Positions 46,380 through 57,979 of a DNA stretch of 64,000 bases are shown piece after piece. Below the pieces are notes generated by a model. It saw nothing but the letters and a program-made list of their open reading frames with translations, made no database searches and was not told where the DNA came from. Both the position numbers and the translations under genes were made by a program. Origin of the DNA: Acanthopleura granulata (Eukaryota; Mollusca; Polyplacophora; Chitonida; Chitonidae); assembly GCA_016165875.1 (NCBI GenBank), contig JABBOT010000080.1, positions 4,371,205 to 4,435,204 on the forward strand, given 5' to 3'. The number at the start of each line of letters is the position of its first letter. The stretch's first letter is position 1.

Positions 46380-46665
46380 TCTATATGGGGCACTGTGTAT
46401 TAATGTTGCGGAGATCCCGATGAACATATCTCCGTGCATTAATGTTGTGGAGATATACATAACTCTGTGCATTAATGTTGCAGAGATGTTGATATACAAA
46501 ACTCTATACATTAATGTTGCGGAAATCCCGATATACACAACTCTGTATGTTAATGTTGCAGAAAGGCCAAGGCCCTGATGTACATAACTCTGTGCATTAA
46601 CGCTGCTAAGATCCTGATATACATACCCCTGTACATTAATGTTGTGGAGATCCTGATTTTTCCGA
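46380..46665. repeat. Minisatellite of about 42 bp units
   Basis: Seven diverged units of CTGTGCATTAATGTTG, CGGAGATCC, TGATATACATAACT. The unit is AT-rich and not a constant multiple of three. No frame runs through. Confidence 0.8.
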
Positions 46666-46797
46666 TTTTTCCTTAAGGAGAAAAATACACTTTAAAATAA
46701 TTTTTGTGTAATAATGTTACAAATGAGAATGTAGCACAGGTTTACTGAATACTTTTGCATTAGAACTTGTTCTTTTCAACTAACGAATGTATTCAAC

Positions 46798-46885
46798 CTT
46801 TGCCCGATTTCCTCCCACCATAATGTTTGCCGCCGTCCTATTGTGAAATAATGAACACGGTGTAAAACACAAATGAAAAGAATGA
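46798..46885 (+). mobile_element. SINE type 1 tail
   Basis: GCCCGATTTCCTCCCACCAT, AATGTTTGCCGCCGTCCTAT, TGTGAAATAATGAACACGGT and GTAAAACACAAATGAAAAGA, with a deletion inside the tail core. Confidence 0.75.
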
Positions 46886-47275
46886 ACGAGAAAAAAAAGA
46901 GACAACGCTAGACTAGATGTATACTTGTATCGATAAAGAATCCTATTCATAGTTTAAAAAAATGTCACTTTTTATTTTTGTGATGTATGAGCATCGATAT
47001 ATGGACGTTCACAGTAAGGTAAAACGTGGGGAAAATCGAACAGGCCGCAACGCTCTCAGTTTTAACCAATCAAGGGCCAGGTAAGTCTACCACCCGAGAA
47101 GACATCTGTTTCCCCTGTGACGTCACCCGCACCCAGTTTACCACTCTGCAATATAGAGGTAATGTTAAATCAACTGTTTTCCTTGTGATTACGAGACAGT
47201 TCTGATATATTTTAAAGCCATTTTCAACGAGAAAGTGGTAGTGGAATACGTCTGAGGTTATTCCCCTAATTCTCA

Positions 47276-47420
47276 GCCAACAGATCACAGTGCGTGGCCT
47301 TCCATTGTAATAATACAGGGAGCCGAACTTCGCAGGCAAAGGAGTGTATCGGCTCTTATACTGAAGAGCGTAGGGTACGGATGACGCGAAATCGTGTTTT
47401 CGGTTTCTCTAAAATGACTT
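47276..47420 (+). pseudogene. Possible THAP-type zinc-finger fragment
   Basis: After a CTAATTCTCAG acceptor-like site the plus strand reads RSQCVAFHCNNTGSRTS, close to the C-x4-C-N start of THAP domains, and stays open to about 47430. The rest of the domain (the Trp, the Cys-x2-His and the Phe-Pro motif) is not found, so this is at most a fragment, perhaps from a transposase. The antisense frame at 47070-47339 is not supported. Confidence 0.25.
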
Positions 47421-47534
47421 ATCCTATGATCTCGTAAGAATTCCATATTAAAAGATGATTTATAGAGTTACCAAACAAGTCATTAAAAAGGCCTATGCCC
47501 GTTCAGGTCTGTATGAACCTATACATCCCCCAGG

Positions 47535-48155
47535 GGCATGTTGCACAAGACTTAATACGTAGCCGCCTCAGGTCGGTTAGTCGTCTAAGGGTCATTTAAT
47601 CGACTACCATAAGCAGGCCACGAGAAAACTTGACTAAGCCGTTTCACAAAAGTAAAACTGTCTAAAGCTTAATCCACATGCCATAGCCGGCTATGTGATC
47701 ACTACAGTTATCACATCGGTTGAATTATTGAGGATAAAATATAAATAAACTAAATTACTATGTCTAAATGTCAGAAAGAGATGTTGACACAGCTTGTAAA
47801 CAAGTAGTGATAACTCACATCATAGTCGGAGCGAGCCAACAAACATGGGCCTTGGTGGATTAAAAAGATTTTCATGTGCTGAAAGAATGTAATATAATCC
47901 TATTTTTCTCCAATCAAGAAATAAACTTTAAAAAATTGAACACACAACACTTTTAAAGCCGAATTGGCTTACTCCTAGCCACTGTGGGACATGACTAAGG
48001 ATTTCAGGCTAACTTTCAAAACCTAAGACAAAATAGCTTTAGTCGATAGCCAGTGAATTTTCTTTGTGAAACGGGTTTGACAGAATTGCTGGCCAGCTAA
48101 CTGAGTTAGCCGTCTAAGCTTAGCCTTTAGACGTTTTGTAAAAACAGGCCTCTGG
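47535..48155. repeat. Dispersed repeat family C, foldback-like copy
   Basis: The left part (GTAGCCGCCTCAGGTCGGTT ... CCGTTTCACAAAAGTAAAAC, TGTCTAAAGCTT) matches the reverse complement of the right part (CCCGTTTCACAAAGAAAATT, CGACTAAAGCTA, and TTTTACAAAACGTCTAAAGG at the end). The element thus has long imperfect terminal inverted repeats and AT-rich middle DNA, like a foldback or MITE. A second copy is at 55915-56360. Confidence 0.55.
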
Positions 48156-48241
48156 GATTATGAATGGGCTTTAGAGCAGTTCCAAGTTGAAAATCTAGTA
48201 AAAAAACACAAACAGAAACTAGAACCGAGCTGAACGCTGGG

Positions 48242-48441
48242 ATGTCGCGTAAGTCTGTAGTGTTAAAGCATACCCATAAATGCATGATTCGAAGCAGCTA
48301 TCTGGCTTATTGTCTCCAGGTTACGCTGATCGCGAAGAGCATGACGGGAAGTGCCAGAATTATCCTACGACAGCGGAGCTCTTGGAAGATAATATACTCT
48401 TTCAGTGGATAGAAAATGGCAACTTGTCACAGGCCATTTGA
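48242..48441 (+). CDS. Candidate small protein, two exons
   Basis: The tiny first exon (48242-48248, ATG TCG C) ends at a C/GTAAGT donor. A 71 bp intron follows, then exon 48320-48441 after GTCTCCAG, ending in TGA. The phases agree, giving 42 residues, strongly acidic and coding-like (for example DREEHDGKCQNYPTTAELLE, ending NLSQAI). The ATG may instead be internal, because the frame stays open about 16 codons upstream; the exon would then belong to a larger, unseen gene. No family is recognised. Confidence 0.35.
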
Positions 48442-48559
48442 AAGATGGAAACAAAAAAGAAAAGAGCAAAAATATAGTTATTTGAAATTTGAAGACAGTA
48501 AGGAGTATAAGCCTGCCGAATCACAATATCTATGGAGGGCGGAGTGCAGTGGGCGTACA

Positions 48560-48775
48560 CATCATATGACTCACCAATGCGGTCACTGTGGGTTCAAGCC
48601 CAGCCCATGCTGGTTTCCTCTCCGGCGTGGGAAGGTCTACCAGCAACCTGCGGATGGACGTGGTTCTCCCCCGGGATCTGCCCGGTTTCCTTGCATCATA
48701 ATGGACCGCCGTCGTATAAATGAAATATTCTTGAGTACGGCGTAAAACAGCAATCAAAATAAATAAAAAAAATTA
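48560..48775 (+). mobile_element. SINE type 1, nearly full length
   Basis: TATGACTCACCAATGCGGTC, ACTGTGGGTTCAAGCCCAGC (B box), CATGCTGGTTTCCTCTCCGG, CGTGGGAAGGTCTACCAGCA and the complete tail with AAATAAATAAA. The A-box end is degraded. The frames over it on both strands are shadows. Confidence 0.8.
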
Positions 48776-49337
48776 GATATGACAGCGAGTCGATTTCCGT
48801 CGGGCTTCCAGACAGAATGTAACTATGTGAAAGTTACTAAAGCAGAGCGTGGGTAACCCTATAGAGCCTCATGAAGCACACAAAAATGCGAATAAGGAAT
48901 TAGTAATTTCAGCCTGTTCTGTGCCAGATAACTGACACACGCCTTGACTGCTGAACCAATTGTATCTTTGGCTTTGATTTAATCAGTCTGATAGGCAGCG
49001 ACAAGGTCAACTCTCTGAACGAATGACTTAACCAACAACGGCAAAAAGGCATGTCAAATATCCTGATGCTAAAGATTTATCCACTTCCAAAGCGCCTTGG
49101 CTATCGAAAACTTGGAAAGACATGAAAATCCGTATGACCGCCAGGTCATACGTGAGATAAATGAGGGTACATAGCTATTTATACCATTACTGTATAACAG
49201 AACTTGCCGATAGTTCTAGTTCTTTTAAGCGCATTGGCTTTTGTTTTTAATTTTAGATATAAAACTTGATCGAGGCTCTGTAAAATCTCCGCGTCACAAA
49301 GACTTAATAGACACGAGGGGGCGTCCATGAACAAGTG

Positions 49338-49545
49338 TTTAGCGTGCTGACGGGGTGCAATGACTCAGGAGCCTCTTTCTATAATGCGATGGATCTGCTC
49401 GGGCAGGTTTCCTTCCCGCTCATACGTGGGAAGGCCTGTCAGCCACTTGGGATGATCGTAGGTTTCACTCGGGCTATGCCGTCGTATAAGTAAAATATTC
49501 ATGAGTACGGCCTAAAGCGCCAATGAAATCAATAAATAAAACGCA
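49338..49545 (+). mobile_element. SINE type 1 with internal deletion
   Basis: GTGCTGACGGGGTGCAATGA, CTCAGGAGCCTCTTTCTATA, CATACGTGGGAAGGCCTGTC, then CTATGCCGTCGTATAAGTAA and the tail ending AAATCAATAAATAAA. The GGTTTCCTCCCACCATAATG segment is missing. Confidence 0.75.
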
Positions 49546-50519
49546 TGAAAACTAATGAAGTATGTGCGGCTGCCGAAGGTTACAATACTTGTACTTTAAC
49601 ATAGCCACGTGTTCCACTGCGAAGATATTCCTGTCATGCGCACTCGAAGAAAGCTCCCTTTGTGTGAACTCACACACGGGTAATGGAAGTCAGCGTAACT
49701 TGACAACCGCAATGGGAAGTAATGTTTATTCTAACCAGAGAAAACAACCAAACATTGAACATCAACAGCCAACATGCAGCCTGAGTCTCCATTTTCCCAA
49801 TTTTATGCATCAAGCATTATTACAGACGATCCCGCTGAATATTTTAAGTAGAACAACAAATACATTTATGAGTTTTTGATCTTCGATATTTATTACAAAA
49901 GCATATCATGAATAGACTATATTTATATAGTGACAAGGACAAGGTATAAAAGTTTCATAAATGAGACCTTATGCAAGTAAGAAAATTAAGTACGTGAGTA
50001 AAGTCAGAGAAACACAAGAAGTTGCGTGATTTTGATATATATTTGCCTGTCAGAATAAACAAACTTCATTTATTTTAAAGCTTCGCAAATTGAGTGAATA
50101 CTTGTCAAGAAATAAAATCAACTGAGCAATATGATAGAGCAGAAGTACAGTAATATGTACAATACCATGTGTCACTTGTGGATGTGTAAGTTTCGGTGTG
50201 CTCATTATCTATTTATACTTAGTTAATTAATCCAACACATGACAAAACTTGAATTTGACCCAATGGTCTTCCGGACACACTTATACACGCGCGCACAAAC
50301 ATTTTTTTTAGGGAATCTATATCCCCTCCACCAAACTATGTCATCGAGGGGATAATAATCAGCATGTATCTACATCCGGTTACTTCACTTGCATGACGCA
50401 AGGTCACGTAGATGATAGGTGAAGGATACGATGAGAAGACTTGGGAAATGAACAGCGGTGAATGATATTCTATGCCTACTATGGCTGATATTAACCGGAA
50501 AGTGTACAATGTCAGAACC

Positions 50520-50603
50520 TTCGGTTGTGAGTGGGAAGGTCCACCAGAAAGTTGCCCCGGGGAAGTAAAATAATCTTAAGCACAGAGCAAAACACCCATC
50601 AAA

Positions 50604-50636
<33 letters not shown>
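50520..50636 (+). mobile_element. SINE type 1 remnant
   Basis: CGGTTGTGAGTGGGAAGGTC, CACCAGAAAGTTGCCCCGGG, AAGTAAAATAATCTTAAGCA and CAAAACACCCATCAAATAAA with a long (AAAT)n end. Confidence 0.7.
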
Positions 50637-51182
50637 AGTACGTTAGACAACAGCCAGAACATAATTAAATTGTGAAGGTCAACAAAGCCTAATATTGGAC
50701 ATATCAGGTCTTAAGCAGAATTTTGTTTGAAGCCTTATGTTGTTTTGATACTCTTTTCAATTATGAGCCTGTGCGAATAAAGCTTGTATGGGCGAGTTAG
50801 CCGACAAATGCTCGGGTGCCCGCGGGTGTTGAATAGGCTGTACATCTGCTCAGACAAGGGCACACAAGCATTTAACATCTCTAAGTGCACTGGACATAGG
50901 TTAAAAAAATTCTGATGTAGATTACAGATAGAAGAAAAAAGAAATAAAACAAGAACACTACATCAGCTCTTTTATCTATTGTTTTATTACAACTTCAGTT
51001 TCGACCTATTGTCCTCATCGGTGGAGAGTGTTAGTGAGGACAGTGTAAAATCATTTAATGTAATATACAGCATGGTCAGTGTTTATATGACATCCCTTAT
51101 AGTCGCGTAACAACATATATATATATATATGTACCTAAAGTGAGCCCACAACTCGGTTTGTTGTTCTCCAGGCCCCTTTTTC

Positions 51183-51340
51183 TTCATAGGGGCCACCGTG
51201 GCCGAGGTGATTAGGAGCTTCTCTCCAATGCTCTCGGTGTGAGTTTAAGTTCAGCTCAGTGTGGCTTCCTCACTGGTCGTCACCTACTTGTGCATAGTCG
51301 TGGGTTACCTCCTACTTCTGCCCGCTCTCTGTTGCCGGAA
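51183..51340 (+). mobile_element. SINE type 1 head and body
   Basis: GGGGCCACCGTGGCCGAGGT, GATTAGGAGCTTCTCTCCAA, GTGTGAGTTTAAGTTCAGCT, GTGGCTTCCTCACTGGTCGT and TGCATAGTCGTGGGTTACCT. The tail is missing. Confidence 0.7.
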
Positions 51341-52186
51341 ATATTTCCATGTAACTGCACAATGTCGCGCTTTTGCGCTGCGGTCGTGAATTCGCTACCG
51401 GGGAGGTAGCTGTTGTGCTGTTGTGCTGAGGCCGTTTATGCGTGAATTATGTAACCATTTATCAAATGTGAGATCACCACGAAATTTATTAATAAACGTA
51501 GCGGTTTTCGCATAGCCCTATATTAAGCCGGTAGTGGAGACATGACAGTATACAGTGGACGGAACTGAGTTGAGGACGGAAACTACTCGCTTGGGTGCAT
51601 TTCACGACGGCTGTCTTCAACGATTACTCTTTTACATAAATGATTAAAAAATCAGGGAAAGTATCTGCTTTTGATTGATTGATTGATTTATTTATTTATT
51701 TATTTGATGTGGGTTTTTTGGGGATGGAGTTGTGGGTGAGTAAGAGGTAGGGTTAACAGAGATTTTCTTTTGGCTGCTCGCTATTTTTACCCTTCTAAAA
51801 AGAACCCAGCAAAATCTGCATACTCTGTCAGATGATGTGGTGGATATCCAGGTAATTTATACATTTATAGAGAATAGGTGAGTACAATTCTACATAATAC
51901 ATAGTCATGAGATTAGGAATGACTCCTAAGTGATCTATTTATACAAACCCCTATACGTCCTCAGCCACACCTCAACCACAAGATATTCAACTGACAAAGC
52001 TTTATATGTTCTAAATAGTTAATTATGAAACAAAAAAAAAAAATATTCGGTTAATGAATCCGTCCGCCCTCGCTCACCTGTTGGCAATATATGACACCTT
52101 AGATCGATCAGAATACCTGTGTCTGGGGAGGTCTTCGCTAAGGATTCACCGAATGACGGAGCTTTAGGTAATCTTTACGGCAAAGT

Positions 52187-54785
52187 ATGGCGGGGAGAGG
52201 GACAGAAAGCTACCTTGTGCTCTGTGTGATCGCATGTTTATGTGTGACCAGAGTGAAGTCTACGGTAACAGAAAGGACGGCCCATTACACCGTAGACGGG
52301 AGATTGGTTGAGCGACTCTACAATAGGACAGGACACCTGCACCTGTGCCAGGTGTACGGGGACAGGTAATGGAAGACTTTAGACGAAGTCAGGTGCATGT
52401 GGGTCGATTTCTTTTTTTTCTTGTCTTTAGATAAATTATTTATCATTAAAGTCAGGTCTGAATACTTAGGCTGTCGTCGATGTCTCGACCATCGTATTAA
52501 AGTGTTAAAGATGACACCTTGCAAACTCAGTCGCACTCTCGCGAGAACTCCTATAGATGAAAGTAAGGTATGAGTCACTGGTGGCGCCCAGTAGTTGGAA
52601 AAACAACAAATCCAATCGTTACACGATTCTTGATCACATGATGCTTGCACGTGACCGAGTAACCTTACCGGTCGTGCGGGTTGATCTTTCAAAGAAGTCT
52701 GGCAGAACAAAATTGCTCGTATGTGTCTTAGAGCTGATATCTCGACACAGGCCTGACAAAGGCAGTTGAGTTAGTTCTATTTTAGAATGCTTGCATGCAT
52801 AGTCGTAGGCTGCATATTTAAAAGTTTAACACCGCCGTAGTGGTGTTTGTTGTTTAGCCCGATACCGCTGAATTTTGCTTCGTACTCAGTCAAATGACGA
52901 AAATGTGCGATAGAAGCAAATCTACCAAGTATACAAGTTTACATGCCTTAATTTGCGAGAGAAAAAAGAAAAAAAAAACAACAACAAAAAACAGCAAGAC
53001 AGAATATCTTTCGGGGAGATAAATGTACCAGCCGATATGTATCTTGGCATATCCCATGTCGTTTGAAAAGTCAACCCTATTCAACATGTATATTTGCACA
53101 CGGCCCACAAATTTTAGCATCCAGTAAAGTTATTGCAGGCACCATATAAAGTTAACATAAACAACATATCCTGTATATAGCAACAGTAGGCTAATTTACT
53201 TCTCTTAACTGAAGTGTTTTGGCAGCACTTGCCTTTCATTCGCCAGGACACACAAGGTTGCATGTTCAAACCCCGTCTTGAACAGGGAATTCGTCAGTCC
53301 CCCCGCCTTCACCGTTCATGTGACCATTTGCGGAGTCTTACGTTTCCATAAAATTCACTTGTTTTCTAAAATTCGTTCGAAAGTTCATCATTACCTTGCC
53401 AAAGGTTGCCGATATATATCTCCTCATCCTGCACCCATAACAGTGATCCCCATCGTATAAGTAAAAAATATTGACTACAGTACAATCAAATACGTAAATA
53501 AATTTAAGTTTTGTTTTACGCGAGAGGGGGCATTAACTTTCGAATATTTCAATCTTACATCGTAGACTGGCATTATGCAGGATACATTTTCGGCACGGGT
53601 AAATATATGATTATAATATATGATTAAATTTATGATTTTGTCATGTTTATCTTTTCTCGCAGGTATTTGTCGGAAAACGCACTGCAGCTTGTACCCCGGG
53701 AAAACCAGTTTTTGGTTGATGAACGGCATTTCCAGAAGCTATTGGAGGAATGCACGGAAATAGATTTGATGGGGGAGAAACACATACGTAAAAAGAGGGT
53801 CATTCAGCTGATATTCCCAGGTAAAACAACCAGAGACACGCAAAAGTTCTCTCTTTTTACAAGTTTTGTTTCTTTTTTTTTTTTTTCAAATTGCTACATT
53901 CCATAGATTTGTTGATCAGATGGGGTATTATGTCTGGAGGTAGAGTATATTTACAGTAGTTGATGGCTAGATGTATGGTAAATCCCCAGGCACACATATT
54001 AATTTACCCTGTAGCAACTAACAGACTAAAGTTTAAAACCAGTAGACTAAAGTTTATAACTTATTTGCGCATATGTGTTAACACAGAATACTGGACTGAT
54101 TTCGACCAATCAAAACTTGGTCAATTTATTGATCCAATGACAAACAAGTTGCACTCTGTAAAATTCAAACACCATGTGTGTAAGATTCCATCAGCTTGAA
54201 AATATACATGGTCACACTTAATGGCTATATACATGGTAACACACAGCCACAAAAAAAGGTGATAAGTGTGTAACTTTCGTTGAATATCAGTCATCTTCAC
54301 CAACATGGTGTAAACATGCTAATCTCTACATCACACGTGTAGAAGTTCATCAGTACCTAACCTGCCAAGCTCGATGGTATAAATATAAGTAAATAAATAT
54401 AATGGCATTACATGAATGAAGATCCTTTCTAAATTTAACTTTTGTATTCTTTACGAATCATTTTTATATCTTCAGGGACAAAGTGGTGTGGCACTGGGAA
54501 CGTGGCCAATGGCTTCAATGACGTGGGCAGACGTCACAACACTGACGTCTGCTGCCGACGTCACGATCACTGCGCTATATACATCCGCCCAGGCGAGACG
54601 AAGTACAACCTTACAAACAACGCAATAGGAGCTATGTGAGGAATTTGATATTATATAAACCTGCACTAGAACGAAATATTCGGCATCTGTTATTTTGTGA
54701 CAACAGCATGTCACCACTAAGCGAATACATCCTGAATTTATAATTTGAACATAATGCATCAAACTAGTCTCCTTAATTTCTTTAA

Positions 54786-54820
<35 letters not shown>

Positions 54821-57800
54821 ATCTACATATGTATATCTATCTATCTATATGTATATATCTATATCTGTATATATCTGTCTATATATAAATATATATCTAT
54901 ATCTATATCTATCTATCTATCTATCTATCTATATATATATATGACTCTGCCCGGTTTCCTCCCGCATACTGCTGGCCGCCGTCGTATAAGTGAAATATTC
55001 TTGAGTACAGCCTCAGACGCCAATCAAATAAATAAATATACTCTTCGTATTCATGTTTATCTACTGCGCTAACATCTCTTTTCGGACCCCCGTTTACGTG
55101 CTATCTCAGCGTAATGACCCAAGAGCTTCTCACTATAAATGCTCTCGCCATGTTCAAACCCAGCTCAAACTGACTTTCTCTCTGATCATATATGAGAAGG
55201 CCTGCCGACAGCCTGCGGATGGTCATGGGTTGCCACAGGGCTCTGGCCGGTTCCCTCCCACTATAACACTGGTCATCATCGTATGAGTGAAATATTTTTG
55301 AAAACACCAATTACAGAAGTAAATCATCTGTGTTAATGTTTGTTAGGTCGATCTCAATCGCATTAAAATGAGATCGTACATCGAAAGACCTTCCAGCAAA
55401 CTGCAGATGGTCGCGGGTTTCCCCTGAGGACGGCGTAAACAGCAATCAAATAAATAAATAAACCATCTGTGTTAATACATGAAATATCCATCCCAATCTC
55501 ATTAAAATACGATCTTTAGTCCTGGCTGCGCTACGCCACTGGGATCTGACACTGGGCTGTAGTATACCGTGTTCTGAGGTACTCTGGGAGCCCTGCAAGA
55601 ATACGCAACGCTTAGCCAATCAGCGCGCTTATATGATAACCCCTCGGTCATTGCATGGATATTTTCAACTCTGAACCCCAGCGCTCTTGTAATTTCGCGT
55701 ATACACTAGCATTCAGCAGGTTTACGCTGAGATCGGAAATATTGGGTCTGTCAAGCGATTTTCGTTCATGTCCGGAATTTCAACCTCACATCGAAAAGCA
55801 ACCCGATGATAGCTTTATTAAATGAACTCCCAAAAAGCATTTAACATTGGCAGCGAGTCAGATCGGGTAAGCGCAGCAGTCACACGATCTGATGTTAATG
55901 AGACTGGGTCCATTCGAAACCTGTTGATGTAAGACCTCACAAACTTCCGTAGCCGTTTATGTTGGGTTAGTCTGATAAGGGTCATTTAGATTACTGCAAA
56001 CAGGCTATGAGAAAAGGTGGCCACGGTAAGCCATTTCGCAAAAGTAAAACTGTCTATAATGCTTAGAAGACTTGCAATAGTCGGCCGACTGATTGAACCA
56101 GTGAAGATAATTTTTAAATCATCATTGAAATATTGATAAATTAAATCACAATGTATAAATATCAGAGGAAGGCGTTAATTTCTTCTTCACAAATTTATTT
56201 TTTACGCAATTTATAAACTAAGGGGCATAACTCTCACAAACTAAGTCAAGGGAATACAACAGCCACATCGGGTGCGTTTCGATTTATTCCTATATACAGT
56301 CAATCTGTAAAGCTTGAAAACTAAACAGATACCACTTTTAAGGCCGGATGTGCCTAAGAATTTTCACCCAATGTTTCTTTCCAACAAGTTCATCGAGACG
56401 TCATTTCTGAGATTTCAGACCATTGACGAAAAATATGCATATTTTACATAACCTATATGCGTCAAAAATGATATTTTTTACTTAGAGTTTATTTTTTGTA
56501 CCCTTCTGCATTCCCCTTTAATTTCCTTTTCATGTATTTATTAACAAATTCTACCTGTATACAACTTTTGCTATGTTTTGGATTCCCAGACGAGAAAAAT
56601 AGATACCGTCCAATATTCCGTAATTGTTTATACTGCTATTTGTTATTGCCTCAGTTAAACACTGTTACAGATCAAGTTGTGCATGTGACCAGGAATTCTT
56701 TGACTGTCTGAAGGCGGTGGACACACCTATTGCTCGCTCAGTTGGCCGACTGTTCTTCAATGGACTCCGTTTGCCCTGCATAGAGGAGTCACATCCAGAG
56801 CAATGCTCCGGGTATTTATCTTCTTATTCATTCACTTAATTATTAATTTATTGATTTGTTTGCAGCCCGGTTTATTTATAGATACGTCAAATCGACTATG
56901 GTGCCGTCATTCAAATGAATGTCGTTAGCATGAGATAAAATTTATACTGATGGAAAAAAAAATTGACGACTTGGATTATGGCACTCTCGTGCATTTGCGC
57001 ATGCTCATGTAATCGAAATGATTACATAAAACATAATCAGCGAATAAACAGAGAAAGGCCTATGCGTTTAGGGCAGCATTGTCATGCCATTCAGTCCGAA
57101 ATTTAACCATAACACAGAAAAATATTTATCGAATTGAACAATTATTTTCTTGTGATCACTGGGGGCTGCCGTGGCCGAGTAGGTGGCGTGCTAGCTCAGG
57201 ACATAAACTCACGAGCCTCTCACGAATGCGGTCGCTGTGAATTCTCCGGTCGTACGTGGGAAGGTCTAAGAGCATCCTGAGAATGGCCGTGGGTTTCTCT
57301 CTGGCTCTGACCGGTTTCCTCCCATCATAATGCTTGCCGCCGTTGTATAAGTGAAATATTCTTGAGGCTGGCGTAAAACATGTATCATATAAATAATTAA
57401 ATAAATAAATCAATGACAGATATACAACGAGTAATGGGAACCTGATCAGTTGGGTATCACCTCCCCGTACATTTGAGCATGAGCTTGTAAACTGAAATTA
57501 TCACATAAATTCATAATTAGTAAATAAATAGAGTGTATATTCACAGGTCAAAAGGCCTCTTTGTTTTCATCAATAAAATCATGTCACTAAAGTATAAGTA
57601 AAACAAAATATGATCGAATTTAACATGTATGCTTTAGTTTGCTCGTAAGTATTAAGATTGGAATTTGGCTGTCCGGTTTTCTTATTCGCGTAATGATATC
57701 GAGTGCAATTCTGTGCTAGGTTAGTCAATGTACCATCTAATGCCTTTCGGTTGGGGTCACGGAGTGCATAGCCTCTCTGCAGGCTGAAAATCACCAGTGG

Positions 57801-57979
57801 CATACACAACTGATGAGATGAGCTGGCAAGAACAACAGCAGCTCAGAACACGGCGAGTTTGACGGGTTTTTCATTCTCGCTCTCTCTTTCGTTTCAGATG
57901 GTGGCTTTGGAAGAACTGTCGCAAAATCAAAACGCAACAAAGAAAACTTAATATTGTCCAATCCAAGTTTACTTTCTGA
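52187..57979 (+). CDS. Secreted phospholipase A2, group III type
   Basis: A Ca-dependent extracellular enzyme that would cut the sn-2 ester of phospholipids; bee-venom PLA2 belongs to the same family, but nothing here shows a venom role. Five exons: 52187-52365, 53663-53820, 54476-54635, 56671-56811, 57898-57979. All have GT/AG borders and matching phases, giving 239 residues. Exon 1 starts with a signal peptide (hydrophobic [12 protein letters not shown]). Exon 3 carries the calcium loop WCGTGN (about 116-121) and the catalytic CCRRHDHC, with His142 and Asp143. Exon 4 carries [11 protein letters not shown], with the supporting Asp near 172, and exon 5 the short C-terminal tail. All key residues are intact. 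Introns 3 and 4 hold a TCTA microsatellite, SINEs and repeat C. AATAAA at 58490 is a possible polyadenylation signal. Confidence 0.9.
53210..53510 (+). mobile_element. Decayed SINE in PLA2 intron 1
   Basis: GTTCAAACCCCGTCTTG resembles a B box. TCCCCATCGTATAAGTAAAA, then TATTGACTACAGTACAATCA and AATACGTAAATAAAT, is the tail with a deletion. Confidence 0.45.
54787..54945. repeat. TCTA/TATC microsatellite
   Basis: Two blocks of pure CTAT repeats flank a mixed TATATC-rich middle, within PLA2 intron 3. It directly abuts a SINE fragment on its right. Confidence 0.9.
54946..55040 (+). mobile_element. SINE type 1 tail
   Basis: CTGCCCGGTTTCCTCCCGCA, TACTGCTGGCCGCCGTCGTA, TAAGTGAAATATTCTTGAGT and CGCCAATCAAATAAATAAAT, in PLA2 intron 3. 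Confidence 0.8.
55100..55320 (+). mobile_element. SINE type 1, nearly full length
   Basis: GCTATCTCAGCGTAATGACC, CAAGAGCTTCTCACTATAAA, CCATGTTCAAACCCAGCTCA, GCCTGCCGACAGCCTGCGGA and a tail with a deletion (AGTGAAATATTTTTGAAAAC, ACCAATTAC). In PLA2 intron 3. The minus-strand frame over it is a shadow. Confidence 0.75.
55321..55530 (+). repeat. Local duplication around a SINE remnant
   Basis: CATCTGTGTTAAT and a ...ATC-CAATC-CATTAAAAT-(A)CGATC stretch occur at 55326-55378 and again at 55467-55515. A SINE remnant (CCTTCCAGCAAACTGCAGAT, GACGGCGTAAACAGCAATCA) lies between them at 55385-55462. The repeats flank the remnant and include neighbouring unique DNA. Confidence 0.6.
55915..56360. repeat. 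Dispersed repeat family C, second copy
   Basis: CCGTAGCCGTTTATGTTGGG, AGGGTCATTTAGATTACTGC, GCCATTTCGCAAAAGTAAAA, CTGTCTATAATGCTTAG, ATTGATAAATTAAATCACAA and GGCATAACTCTCACA follow the order of the 47.5 kb copy. In PLA2 intron 3. Its right-hand inverted end is not clear. Confidence 0.55.
57163..57415 (+). mobile_element. SINE type 1, nearly full length
   Basis: GGGGGCTGCCGTGGCCGAGT (A-box side), CACGAGCCTCTCACGAATGC, GGTCGCTGTGAATTC, CGTACGTGGGAAGGTCTAAG, CCGGTTTCCTCCCATCATAA and the tail with AAATAATTAAATAAATAAAT. It lies in PLA2 intron 4, same strand as the gene. A short deletion has cut through the B box. Confidence 0.85.

Larger units (their letters stand above)
49546..52186. other. No gene recognised; SINE pieces
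   Basis: It contains the SINE fragments at 50520 and 51183, a short (AT)n run near 51115-51131, and a TGATTGATTGATTTATTTAT stretch near 51675. The frame at 49562-49879 has no support. Confidence 0.45.
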
